Shown one piece after another: positions 1-5,900 of a stretch of 21,348 nt of DNA (position 1 is the first letter of the stretch; every line of letters starts with the position of its first letter). The notes beneath the pieces were generated by a model. That model ran no database searches, was not told where the DNA came from, and saw only the letters and a program-made list of their open reading frames with translations. The DNA is from a virus: positions 1-21,348 of IMG/VR virus record IMGVR_UViG_3300030520_001138; one strand, written 5' to 3'. The translations under genes and the position numbers were made by a program.

Positions 1-66
1 CAGCAGGTGATCGCCGATCCGGCCTGGCTTGGCGTCGCGACGCGGCTGGTCCGCGCGCTGGGATGA
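1..66 (+). CDS. C-terminal end of an unidentified host-side gene (partial)
   Basis: An open frame enters from the left edge in frame 1 and ends at the TGA at 64-66. It gives 21 residues ending LGVATRLVRALG. Codon use is high in G/C at third positions, as in the other genes. The fragment is too short to assign a family. The palindrome just downstream is of a type common in chromosomal gaps, so this is more likely the flanking chromosome than a prophage gene. That is inference. Confidence 0.45.
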   Translation, partial: QQVIADPAWLGVATRLVRALG

Positions 67-99
67 GCGGCTGCGGCGAACCCGCGATTATGTGTCGCC

Positions 100-120
100 A
101 TGCCGGGCTCGATCCGGCAT
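100..120. repeat. Extragenic palindrome (REP-like)
   Basis: ATGCCGG at 100-106 is a perfect inverted repeat of CCGGCAT at 114-120, with a 7-base loop gctcgat. Palindromes of this wording (ATGCCGG, a short loop containing GAT, CCGGCAT) recur between genes in many alphaproteobacterial genomes, sphingomonads included. It follows the TGA at 66 by 33 bases and could act as a transcript-end hairpin, but no T-run follows. The rest of 67-327 shows no convincing gene. A weak TTGGCT (178-183) with TATGGA 17 bases later could be a promoter for the gene at 328. Confidence 0.5.
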
Positions 121-327
121 CCAGGGCTGCAGACGCGACACTGGTGGGCGGTGACCCTACCCAACGCGATGCCGTTTTTGGCTGAAATCTGCCAATTCTG
201 TATGGATAGCCAGAGATAATGTCCCTCTTTGTGCCCCCACGATAATTTTGCACGTTTCGGGCTCCATCGTGCCCTGCTCGCGGGCGGGAGCTGGTGATAT
301 GCTCGCCACCGAATCGGGGAGGTGAAC

Positions 328-552
328 ATGCCGCAGACGAACGATCGAGGTGAGACCTTCGGGGAATGGCTGCTCGCACAGAAGTATCCAGAGGGGCCGA
401 TCGCCATCCTCGTCGCCGCCGCCAAGGCCGATCCCAAGTTCCCTCGCCGCGGATCGCCCGACGATGTCCGCAAGCGGTTGAATGAGATGCAGGCCGATGG
501 CGACATGCACGCGGTGGTCGACGACGCCGAGACCGACTGGCTGAGCTACTGA
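328..552 (+). CDS. YozE-SAM-like small phage protein
   Basis: A 74-residue acidic protein. The core TFGEWLLAQK (about residues 9-18), then AAAKADPKFPRRGSPDDVRKRL and the end DDAETDWLSY, fits the YozE/SAM-like fold: an aromatic near the N-terminus, an xWLxxQ helix, a DPxFP motif and a final helix. Proteins like it are common in sphingomonad prophages and their function is not established. An in-frame GTG lies at 322, but GGGGAGG at 316-322 is spaced correctly only for the ATG at 328, so I use 328. It is the first gene of a rightward cassette and its TGA overlaps the next ATG (TGATG at 550-554), which suggests translational coupling. Confidence 0.75.
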   Translation: MPQTNDRGETFGEWLLAQKYPEGPIAILVAAAKADPKFPRRGSPDDVRKRLNEMQADGDMHAVVDDAETDWLSY

Positions 553-719
553 TGTCGGCGCACCATGTCAGGCCGTGGAGCGATGCCGAGGATAAGCGAC
601 TGATGCGCATGTATAGAGAGGGCTACGAGCGCAGCCTCATCGCGGAGTCGCTGGGCCGCACCAGAGAGGCTGTTACGAAGCGCAAGCGACAGATCGAGGA
701 AATATGCCCGACGAGCTAA
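552..719 (+). CDS. Small SANT/GcrA-like helix-turn-helix protein
   Basis: A 55-residue basic protein whose start overlaps the upstream stop (TGATG). It reads PWSDAEDKRLMRMYREGY, then IAESLGRTREAVTKRKRQI. That is the layout of Myb/SANT-like or GcrA-like DNA-binding helices: a Trp and acidic residues in helix 1, a Gly-aromatic turn, then an IAxxLGRTxxAV recognition unit. The single domain fills the whole protein, so it probably binds DNA as a small regulator. Its target is unknown. Its last codons overlap a second short frame at 704-781 that resembles the start of a HIRAN domain. Confidence 0.75.
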   Translation: MSAHHVRPWSDAEDKRLMRMYREGYERSLIAESLGRTREAVTKRKRQIEEICPTS

Positions 720-781
720 GCCTCGCGGTCGTCGGCGAGGCCCACGATGCTGGACTGACTATTGGGAAGGAATGGGCTTGA
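704..781 (+). pseudogene. Vestigial HIRAN-like N-terminal fragment
   Basis: A 25-residue frame from an ATG at 704 reads PDELSLAVVGEAHD and then TIGKEWA before a stop. The ELSLAVVG part repeats ELTLAVVG at the start of the HIRAN domain encoded about 470 bases downstream, and the nucleotides are alike too (gtcgtcggcg is shared). The simplest reading is that a HIRAN gene start was duplicated, or was split when the IHF-alpha gene arrived between the two copies. It could also be a short leader peptide that happens to resemble it. No Shine-Dalgarno sequence is obvious. Confidence 0.4.
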
Positions 782-1071
782 GCGCACCAACGATAAACCG
801 CGCCGATATAAGCGAGGCAGTTCATCGCGAAATCGGGCTGTCTCGGTCCGATGCGGCGAGCCTTCTCGAACAGGTTCTAGATCTGATGCGCGAAGCCCTG
901 TGGAGCGGCGAGGACGTCAAGATCGCGGGCTTCGGCACGTTCAAGCTGCGCGACAAGCCCCTCCGCGTGGGGCGCAATCCCACCAGCGGGGTGATCGTCC
1001 CGATCGAGCCCCGCCGGGTCGTGACCTTTCAGCCGTCTCAGAAACTACGCATCGATGTTTCGGGCAACTGA
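772..1071 (+). CDS. Integration host factor alpha-subunit homologue (phage-borne)
   Basis: A 99-residue HU/IHF-family DNA-bending protein. It contains GLSRSDAASLLEQVLDLM (dimer helices), then VKIAGFGTFKLRDK, VGRNPTSG (the minor-groove arm with its intercalating Pro) and PRRVVTFQPSQKLR. The ARRVVTF-like wording and the wording around the arm favour the alpha subunit over HU. Hosts already carry ihfA, so this is probably an extra copy; its partner would be the host beta subunit. The ATG at 772 sits one base after GGGAAGG (764-770). The in-frame TTG at 778 is better spaced and may be the real start. Its stop overlaps the ATG of the HIRAN gene. Roles in phage integration or packaging are known for IHF, but its role here is inferred. 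Confidence 0.9.
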   Translation: MGLSAPTINRADISEAVHREIGLSRSDAASLLEQVLDLMREALWSGEDVKIAGFGTFKLRDKPLRVGRNPTSGVIVPIEPRRVVTFQPSQKLRIDVSGN

Positions 1072-1595
1072 TGTCAGGCCGCACTCGGGGCGTGGCAATG
1101 GGCAAAGCGCGATTGCTGTCGCAGCTGCGTGCTAAGGCAGGTGTAACTAAGGCTCCTACCCCGCCCCCATCCGAGCTTACCCTCGCTGTCGTCGGCGCCC
1201 GCTTCGACAACCCGCGGCGCAAGGGGAAGCCCACCGGCAACCGGCAGTCCGAGATCCTGATGTGCGAGCCGGGCGACCCGATAACGCTGGAGCATGAGCC
1301 GAAGAACGAACACGACCAGAATGCCATCGCGGTCTATTCCTCGCGCCGCGTGCAGATCGGCTACATCGTCGCCGATCGGACCGTACTGATCCACAAGGCG
1401 TGGGGCGAAGCTCGCGAGGTCCGCGCCATCTTCCAAGAGCCGATCGTCGGCGGTGCGGCGATCCGGGTGGCATTCGATCGCGATCCGGTGTTACCGCCGC
1501 CTCGGCCGGCCGACCATATTCCCGAGGCCAGGAAGATGGTGGGTGGCAGTCCCGACGCGTGGGACGGCGTCGACTATGTCCCGCCGGATGAATGA
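1071..1595 (+). CDS. HIRAN-domain protein
   Basis: A 174-residue protein. A basic N-terminal tail of about 35 residues is followed by a HIRAN domain at about 36-135: LAVVGARFDNP, a GNRQSEI segment, GDPITLEHEPKNEHDQNAIAV and RVQIGYI. The EPxNxxDxxAIxV plus GYI pattern is the family signature. The C-terminal 40 residues are Pro-rich and look unstructured. In HLTF-type helicases HIRAN binds 3' single-stranded DNA ends; stand-alone phage copies are common and poorly understood. The ATG at 1071 overlaps the IHF-alpha stop. A second in-frame ATG at 1098 has GGGG at 1087-1090 in a better position and may be used. It is the last gene of the left cassette and is convergent with the membrane-protein gene. 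Confidence 0.8.
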   Translation: MSGRTRGVAMGKARLLSQLRAKAGVTKAPTPPPSELTLAVVGARFDNPRRKGKPTGNRQSEILMCEPGDPITLEHEPKNEHDQNAIAVYSSRRVQIGYIVADRTVLIHKAWGEAREVRAIFQEPIVGGAAIRVAFDRDPVLPPPRPADHIPEARKMVGGSPDAWDGVDYVPPDE

Positions 1596-1617
1596 TGACG
1601 GCGATCGGGCATCAGCG

Positions 1618-2640
1618 TCAGTTAGCGTCGAAGCGCCGGACTCCCGTAACAACCGCGTCAACTATCTCGCCGCGCCTTTTTGTTGTTGCAACGGTCGCCC
1701 AGATCGGTGTCTTGCCCCACTCCGCCGCAGCAATGATCTCCCGGTCCTTAACCGAGACCATGGCGTCCCGAACAGTCGCAAAAAAGCTATGTTCGGTTTC
1801 GACATCCTCGAGCTTCACCCTGTACCCATCATCGGGATCGGTATCGACTCGTATCACGCGATAGCGCCCCTCGATCATCTCGCTCTCGGACTCAGCTCTG
1901 GCCGCCCGCGCAACTCGACGGGCAACCTGAGGCGCGATTTCAACCCCTGCAATCTCGGTGGAATCGACTTTTGAGGCAGCTCGGAGAAGGCCTTGACGGC
2001 CTTCTTCGCTAGCCTGGTAAAGCGCTCGGGTGCCCATAGCCTTCTCCAAGGCGCCAAGCATCAGCTCGGTTTTTTCAATGTCGGCCTCGGACGCATAACG
2101 CTGTGCAGCGAGAAGCTGCTTCACCTGATTGCTCGACGCATCCTGTTCGGCGCGTTTTGTGCGATGCTCTAGCCACGCGCGGAAAACAGCCGTTCCAGCA
2201 AGGGCCAGAACGAACGCGAGGATGACGATCGTGATCTGTTGACCGGTCATATGCTTTGCTGCTGACTCCGCGAATTTCTCAGCGACATCTTCAAGGTCGG
2301 GAAGTAGCTTGGTGCAGCCTTGGCCGACCTGGAAGCGAACCTCGAACTCCTTTCGCTGCTCGTTGCTCAGCGAGCGGAGATTGGTAGTCCCCTCTTCTAT
2401 GAGCATGTAAGATCGGTAAAGCCCATTCTGAAAGTCGAGGAGGGCTTCCATCATGGGTGCCGTTAGCGTCTCGTGTTCCGCTTCTAGCCAGAATGTAATC
2501 TCAGCCTTTGGCCAGCCGTCAAATGATGGAACGATAGCCTCGTCACCGAACTCCCCCGCCTCTACGCGCCGTAGGAGATCCCAGGCGTCATCCTCCGAAG
2601 TAATCACATGCTTGCGCGCGACCTTCGGGCCTCGAGCCAT
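1618..2640 (-). CDS. Single-span membrane protein of unknown function (candidate moron)
   Basis: A 340-residue protein read leftward. The open frame extends to 2814, but the ATG at 2640 has GGAGGGGG just upstream and I use it. An N-terminal soluble part (1-134) with acidic and aromatic patches leads to one clear transmembrane helix at about 135-156 (QITIVILAFVLALAGTAVF). A basic stretch EHRTKRAEQ follows, then a helical, probably coiled region (165-255) and a beta-rich C-terminal segment (258-340) with repeated short hydrophobic strands. I recognise no family. It is flanked on both sides by rightward genes and has its own upstream gap with a TTGACT box (complement of 2694-2699), all typical of an independently expressed lysogeny gene. 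A superinfection or defence role is possible but unproven. Confidence 0.75.
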   Translation of the reverse strand: MARGPKVARKHVITSEDDAWDLLRRVEAGEFGDEAIVPSFDGWPKAEITFWLEAEHETLTAPMMEALLDFQNGLYRSYMLIEEGTTNLRSLSNEQRKEFEVRFQVGQGCTKLLPDLEDVAEKFAESAAKHMTGQQITIVILAFVLALAGTAVFRAWLEHRTKRAEQDASSNQVKQLLAAQRYASEADIEKTELMLGALEKAMGTRALYQASEEGRQGLLRAASKVDSTEIAGVEIAPQVARRVARAARAESESEMIEGRYRVIRVDTDPDDGYRVKLEDVETEHSFFATVRDAMVSVKDREIIAAAEWGKTPIWATVATTKRRGEIVDAVVTGVRRFDAN

Positions 2641-2925
2641 ATTTCCCCCTCCACCGATTAGCGGAGGCAGATAGGCACAAGGAAATACATAAGAGTCAAC
2701 GGGGCTCAGCCGGTCACGATCAACTTCCATGCCGGCACGCCGCCGCCGGACGACGCCGTGGCTATCGTGCAGGTCGTCTGCACTGCCTCGATTGCGAACC
2801 GTCCGAGGCCTCACGCGCGCCGTCCGTGCTAACCGCTCCGCTCGTATAGCGAACGATTGCCCGAACGCTTTCGTCAGACGTTCCTAAGCTGCCGACCCCA
2901 TTGCGTCAGCTGTCAGGAGAACAAA

Positions 2926-3105
2926 ATGTCTGCAGAAGGTAAATCCGACGGCGATCAAGCCGCTAAGGAACTGGACGATGCACACCGTCACGCGGATCCC
3001 AGCCGCGGTGGCGAGGGCGCAGACGAGGGTGAGGACGAAGGTGGCGCCGCGAAAGAGGGCAATGAAGACCACCTGAAGGAAGACCAGAAGACGAAACTAG
3101 GGTGA
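2926..3105 (+). CDS. Small acidic, probably disordered protein
   Basis: A 59-residue protein rich in Glu, Asp, Gly and Lys with almost no hydrophobic residues; the middle reads GGEGADEGEDEGGAAKEG. The ATG at 2926 is preceded by CAGGAGA (2914-2920) at ideal spacing, which makes this a real start despite the low complexity; the frame is open upstream to 2857. A strong hairpin follows nine bases after the stop. No family is recognised. Acidic, disordered phage proteins can be DNA mimics or partner-binding peptides, but nothing here proves either. Confidence 0.6.
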   Translation: MSAEGKSDGDQAAKELDDAHRHADPSRGGEGADEGEDEGGAAKEGNEDHLKEDQKTKLG

Positions 3106-3113
3106 CGTGACCA

Positions 3114-3143
3114 GCCTGCTCGGCGCTCTAACGCTGGGCAGGC
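3114..3143 (+). terminator. GC-rich hairpin after the acidic gene
   Basis: 3114-3125 pairs with 3132-3143 in a 12-base-pair stem around the loop ctctaa. The two non-Watson-Crick pairs are T-G and G-T, which would be G.U in plus-strand RNA. It starts nine bases past the stop at 3105. No T-run follows, so it may be a transcript-end stabiliser or a factor-dependent terminator rather than a classic intrinsic one. Confidence 0.4.
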
Positions 3144-3221
3144 GCGGTGGTAGATGTTCCGGTCGCGGATCGATCAGATTATGGAAGCCGCGGCGAAGGA
3201 CGCGCGATAATGAAACGGATC

Positions 3222-3273
3222 GTCTCAACATTGAGACTTTTTGGGATTGCACGTTGATCGATCTCGTTTGAGA
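3222..3273. promoter_or_regulatory. Pair of TCTC/GAGA palindromes, possible operator or terminator
   Basis: GTCTCAA-CA-TTGAGAC at 3222-3237 is a perfect inverted repeat followed by TTTTT (3238-3242). A second, shorter palindrome TCTC-N4-GAGA lies at 3262-3273. Both are upstream of the GTG at 3310. The first could be a weak plus-strand terminator, because of the T-run. The repeated half-site TCTC/GAGA in two copies also fits a dimeric repressor. No repressor gene is visible in the window to pair with it. Confidence 0.35.
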
Positions 3274-3309
3274 GTTGGCGACATTTAGCGCCACCGGGGG
3301 GATTCGGTC

Positions 3310-3564
3310 GTGAACATCATCTGTAAGGTGCGCGGCCACAAGCGCGATCGACATCGAGTCTGGTACGACGATATGGACTGGCGGACGAACTGCAGTCGCT
3401 GTGACCAGCCGCTCATAAAGGATCATCACACGCAAGCTTGGCGTCAGTTTGATCCGGCAGTGGATTTGCCGCTCGGTCGCAAAGGCAGATCCGAGCGTCG
3501 TAAAAAGATCAGCGCAACCGTTGCGCCAAGGGTCACACCGTTCCGGCCGGATAGTCAGGCATAG
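3310..3564 (+). CDS. DUF1660-like small zinc-ribbon protein
   Basis: An 84-residue protein starting MNIICKVRGHKRDRHR with CSRCDQ later. A CxxxGHK box followed about 25 residues on by CxxC is the signature of the short prophage proteins grouped as DUF1660; the Cys and His residues probably bind one zinc. The C-terminal third is basic (GRKGRSERRKK). The start is GTG, preceded by GGGGGG at 3296-3301. Its last 32 bases overlap the convergent gene ending at 3533. A shorter relative is encoded at 19025-19159 at the other end of the element. Function unknown. Confidence 0.65.
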   Translation: MNIICKVRGHKRDRHRVWYDDMDWRTNCSRCDQPLIKDHHTQAWRQFDPAVDLPLGRKGRSERRKKISATVAPRVTPFRPDSQA

Positions 3565-3820
3565 GCAGCGAGCCCTGCGCCTGCACCCACTCTGCCCAGC
3601 GCCCGGCATAGTCCAGATCAGTAAAGCTCTGACGCTGAAGCCATCGCCGATCGCCGACCTCCTGATGGTCGGCGTCGAGCTTCACGGCATAGGGCCGCTG
3701 GGGGAGCGAGCCCGCGAAGATGCCCGGCGTGGGGACGGATGCGAACCGCACCACCTCGCCGGGGTAGATCTTCGGCGGCTTGCCCGAGATGCCCCGAAAC
3801 AAGCCGCCGAAGATGCCCAT
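3533..3820 (-). CDS. Last gene of the late block, unknown function
   Basis: A 95-residue protein beginning MGIFGGLFRGISGKPPKIYPGEVVRF and ending with an aromatic-rich stretch (AGRWAEWVQAQ). There is no transmembrane helix and no recognised domain. Its ATG lies two bases after the stop of the preceding gene (TGACAATG), so it is translated with the late operon. It is the final leftward gene and its 3' end overlaps the zinc-ribbon gene running the other way. The short hydrophobic Gly/Phe N-terminus could associate with a membrane, but that is a guess. Confidence 0.6.
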   Translation of the reverse strand: MGIFGGLFRGISGKPPKIYPGEVVRFASVPTPGIFAGSLPQRPYAVKLDADHQEVGDRRWLQRQSFTDLDYAGRWAEWVQAQGSLPMPDYPAGTV

Positions 3821-3822
3821 TG

Positions 3823-4248
3823 TCAGGCCGCCGCTGCGACTTCGACGGCATCGACCACGAGGGTGGTGACCGTTTTGAGACCGCCCGCGCTGGTGATCGC
3901 CGACGCGAGCGCGACCAGGCCGCTCTCGAAGTTCGTCAGCGTAGCGCGGTAGGCTGCCTGGGCGACGTCGAGCGCGACAGCGGTGATGATCGAGACATCC
4001 GCCTTGATGCCCTGCGATTCAGCGGTCGCGACAAGCGCGTTGGTGATCGCGAACACCTTCTGCGCGCCAGTCATGCCGGTCGTGTCGAGTGCGAGCTTGG
4101 CTGCCATGTCGGTCGCCGCCTTGCCGAAAGCGTCGGCCAGCTCCTGCTGGATCGCCGCGGTCAGGTCCGTGGTGTCCTTACTTGCGCCAGGGATAAGGAT
4201 GCCGGCGACGAAGCCGAGCACCTTCTTGAGGGTTGAACCGATGGACAT
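3823..4248 (-). CDS. Alanine-rich phage protein, unknown function
   Basis: A 141-residue protein starting MSIGSTLKKVLGFVAG. The frame extends upstream to 4572, but AAGGAGAA just before the ATG at 4248 fixes the start; it overlaps the stop of the preceding gene. A short hydrophobic N-terminal stretch (about 10-22) is followed by Ala/Thr-rich helices, including QKVFAITNALVATAESQ and SIITAVALDVAQAAYRA. The long amphipathic helices and the position among small membrane genes after the endolysin recall LLH-type holin-associated proteins, but I cannot see a defining motif. A structural or lysis accessory role is possible. Confidence 0.65.
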   Translation of the reverse strand: MSIGSTLKKVLGFVAGILIPGASKDTTDLTAAIQQELADAFGKAATDMAAKLALDTTGMTGAQKVFAITNALVATAESQGIKADVSIITAVALDVAQAAYRATLTNFESGLVALASAITSAGGLKTVTTLVVDAVEVAAAA

Positions 4249-4259
4249 GTCATTCTCCT

Positions 4260-4547
4260 TCAGGGTTGAGGGTCCAGCGCCGCCTGAGCGGTCTCGCCAG
4301 GTTTCAGGGTAACGTCGGGCTGGACGGGGTTCGGCGTGGCAGCGCTCGCGATGTCGAGGGCCTTGCCAGTGTTGTCGGCGTTCTTCGCCGAGCCGCTGCT
4401 GCTGCCGATCCAATAGCCCCAGGCGCCAGCGAAGGCGGCGATCAGCGCGCCGTTCATCGTCTCGCTGGGGTTGAAGATGTAGGCGCCGCCGAACAGCAGG
4501 ATGATGGTGTATGAGATCGCGAAACGCGGATCGAGAAAGGTGTTCAT
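4260..4547 (-). CDS. Small two-span membrane protein (holin-like candidate)
   Basis: A 95-residue protein. Two hydrophobic helices lie at about 9-26 (FAISYTIILLFGGAYIF) and 31-48 (MNGALIAAFAGAWGYWIG), joined by a tight acidic turn. A flexible tail rich in Ala, Asn and Pro follows. The ATG at 4547 has GGGAG six bases upstream. Its stop overlaps the ribosome site of the next gene. Two-span proteins with a soluble tail next to an endolysin are often holins or antiholins, but an alternative holin candidate lies at 6948-7271, so the assignment is open. Confidence 0.65.
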   Translation of the reverse strand: MNTFLDPRFAISYTIILLFGGAYIFNPSETMNGALIAAFAGAWGYWIGSSSGSAKNADNTGKALDIASAATPNPVQPDVTLKPGETAQAALDPQP

Positions 4548-4641
4548 GGGATGCTCCCGAAGGGCTAGGCACGGGGGAATTGTTTCTGTCGGGGAGCGCT
4601 GATCATGTGCCGCAAATTTCCAGCAGCGAGGAGTGATCGCG

Positions 4642-4851
4642 GTGGCTGAACGCGACCCCGAATTATCGAGTGACGACCGCAGGCACCCGTATGAGCGGTG
4701 CCCAACTCAGACGCCCAGCGAACTTCATGACAACCCGGAGGCCCAAGCCGGCCCTGGTTGGGGCGTGCTACTGGTCGGAGTCTTTGCAGCGATCGTGATC
4801 CTGCTCTTGTGGAGGTATCTGATCCTCAGCCTATGGCGCCAGCTTTCTTGA
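4642..4851 (+). CDS. Tail-anchored small membrane protein, opposite strand
   Basis: A 69-residue protein from a GTG at 4642, with GAGGAG at 4628-4633 eight bases upstream; an in-frame GTG at 4633 overlaps that site and is less likely. The first 40 residues are polar (MAERDPELSSDDRRHPYERC). A single transmembrane helix (GVLLVGVFAAIVILLLWRYL) lies near the C-terminus. It sits divergently to the gene at 4260-4547 inside an otherwise leftward block, so it needs its own promoter. No family is recognised. The clear ribosome site and helix favour a real gene. Confidence 0.5.
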   Translation: MAERDPELSSDDRRHPYERCPTQTPSELHDNPEAQAGPGWGVLLVGVFAAIVILLLWRYLILSLWRQLS

Positions 4852-4912
4852 ATTGCCGCTCTCCGCAGAACACGATGAGGCTATGCTTCTCGGCGTTCAT
4901 GGAGCGCTGCCG

Positions 4913-5101
4913 CTAGCGATCAAGGATGAAGGCGTTCGGATCGCGGCGATGCGCCGCCATGATCTTCGGGCAGGCCTCGTACGAATGATCCTTGCCGCCG
5001 CAGTATGAGCAGCGCAGATGCATGCGCGCCGACGAGCCGCCATAGGTGTGCGGGCAAAGAGGCTTCATGTGGCGCTCGGAGCCGCAGTAGGTGCACCTCA
5101 T
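4913..5101 (-). CDS. Twin CCHC zinc-knuckle protein
   Basis: A 62-residue basic protein made almost wholly of two zinc knuckles: C3-x2-C6-x4-H11-x4-C16 and C31-x2-C34-x4-H39-x4-C44 (CTYCGSERHMKPLC and CSYCGGKDHSYEAC). This is the CX2CX4HX4C spacing of retroviral nucleocapsid and eukaryotic RNA-binding knuckles, which bind single-stranded nucleic acid. The ATG overlaps the endolysin stop (ATGA at 5098-5101), so the two are co-translated. Its coupling to lysis genes is notable because an RNA-binding job is not expected there. Function unknown. Confidence 0.8.
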   Translation of the reverse strand: MRCTYCGSERHMKPLCPHTYGGSSARMHLRCSYCGGKDHSYEACPKIMAAHRRDPNAFILDR

Positions 5102-5616
5102 GCCGCGTTCGCCGGCAACAAGCCTTCGGTGAGCAGCGTCCGCACCTTGGCCGTCACCTCGCCGCGGGTGATGTCGTGATCATGGTTGAGGTCGAGCCCC
5201 TCGTTTTCGAGGTAGAGCTTGGGATGATCGCCGCCGGCCTCGAACAGGATCGCGCTATCCGACTCGCCGACGCCGGCAGGCCATAGGATTGCGCAGTAGA
5301 GATCGCCGAGGTTGTGCAGCCGTCCCCGCCATGGCCGGAAGTAGAGGTCGACATAGTCCAGCTGCGCGAGCGCGGTCATAGCGGCGAGCTTGGCCGTGGT
5401 GGTGTGCAGCTGGCCTACCGTCTGCGGCATGAACTGGATGAGACCGACGGCACCGCTGCCGGCAGCGTTGCGAACGACAGCCGTGAACTTGCGTCCGGTC
5501 TCCCACGCCATGCAGGCCATCAGGTCCGACGGGTCGCAGCCGAGACCGTCGGCTATCGCGCGCACGCGATCACGAAAGGCGGGCGCGACGAGGCGCCCCC
5601 AGGCGAGTGGGTTCAT
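5098..5616 (-). CDS. Lysozyme-fold endolysin (SLT-like) with an EF-hand-type loop
   Basis: A 172-residue peptidoglycan-cleaving enzyme. MAWETGRKF puts the probable catalytic Glu at residue 39, and GSGAVGLIQFMPQT (54-66) is the substrate-groove motif of the SLT/transglycosylase lysozyme fold. The core ends near residue 125. The C-terminal part carries LDLNHDHDITRGE (141-153), which matches the 12-position EF-hand loop with D, N, D, D and a final E153, so it may bind calcium. There is no signal peptide, so export needs a holin. The ATG at 5616 has GGAAGGA upstream. It is the first gene after the hairpin array when read in the late direction. Confidence 0.85.
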   Translation of the reverse strand: MNPLAWGRLVAPAFRDRVRAIADGLGCDPSDLMACMAWETGRKFTAVVRNAAGSGAVGLIQFMPQTVGQLHTTTAKLAAMTALAQLDYVDLYFRPWRGRLHNLGDLYCAILWPAGVGESDSAILFEAGGDHPKLYLENEGLDLNHDHDITRGEVTAKVRTLLTEGLLPANAA

Positions 5617-5650
5617 GGACCTATCCTTCCGTGTTTGTTAGGGCCCGAGC

Positions 5651-5721
5651 AGGCTGGGAATCTTGTTGGGAAACTTGTTCCGGCTTAGAGCCCTGCCGCG
5701 TTGACCTCGCCGGCAGGGTTC
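5651..5721 (+). repeat. Hairpin unit 1
   Basis: Hairpin 1 pairs 5651-5660 with 5678-5686 (one bulged G at 5658; wobbles 5652/5685 and 5655/5682). A5687 is the linker. Hairpin 2 pairs 5688-5698 with 5711-5721 (11 pairs; one wobble, 5690/5719). The T5694-A5715 pair and its neighbour C5693-G5716 are exchanged relative to unit 2. Confidence 0.65.
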
Positions 5722-5774
5722 GCCCCTGCGGATCGCGCGGACCTATTTTTCGACGTCAGTAGTTTTGCCACGCA

Positions 5775-5844
5775 GGGTGTCGGGATGTTTCCAAACAAAC
5801 GATGCCTAGAGCCTCGCCGCGTGCCCTAAACCGCGGCGAGGCTC
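5775..5844 (+). repeat. Hairpin unit 2
   Basis: Hairpin 1 pairs 5775-5781 with 5801-5807 and includes three G.U-type pairs. A5808 is the linker. Hairpin 2 pairs 5809-5821 with 5832-5844, 13 perfect pairs around a 10-base loop, followed by gcTTTT. This is the unit most like an intrinsic terminator on the plus strand. Confidence 0.7.
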
Positions 5845-5900
5845 GCTTTTCAAAACCGCGGTGGACGTCGCACTTCGAAAGGCGCATTTGATTGCGATGC

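Noticed and set aside
67-320. tRNA gene or tRNA 3' end marking the left attachment site
   Set aside because: No T-loop GTTCGA-type sequence or acceptor stem can be folded; the GATCCGGCAT stretch belongs to the REP-like palindrome.
762-1070. N-terminal extension of the HIRAN gene to 762
   Set aside because: It overlaps the whole IHF-alpha gene in another frame and is Arg-rich; the TGATG overlap at 1071 supplies the natural start.
1592-1864. 90-residue rightward frame after the HIRAN gene
   Set aside because: It lies opposite the membrane-protein gene, is Ser/Thr-rich as antisense frames often are, and has no ribosome site of its own.
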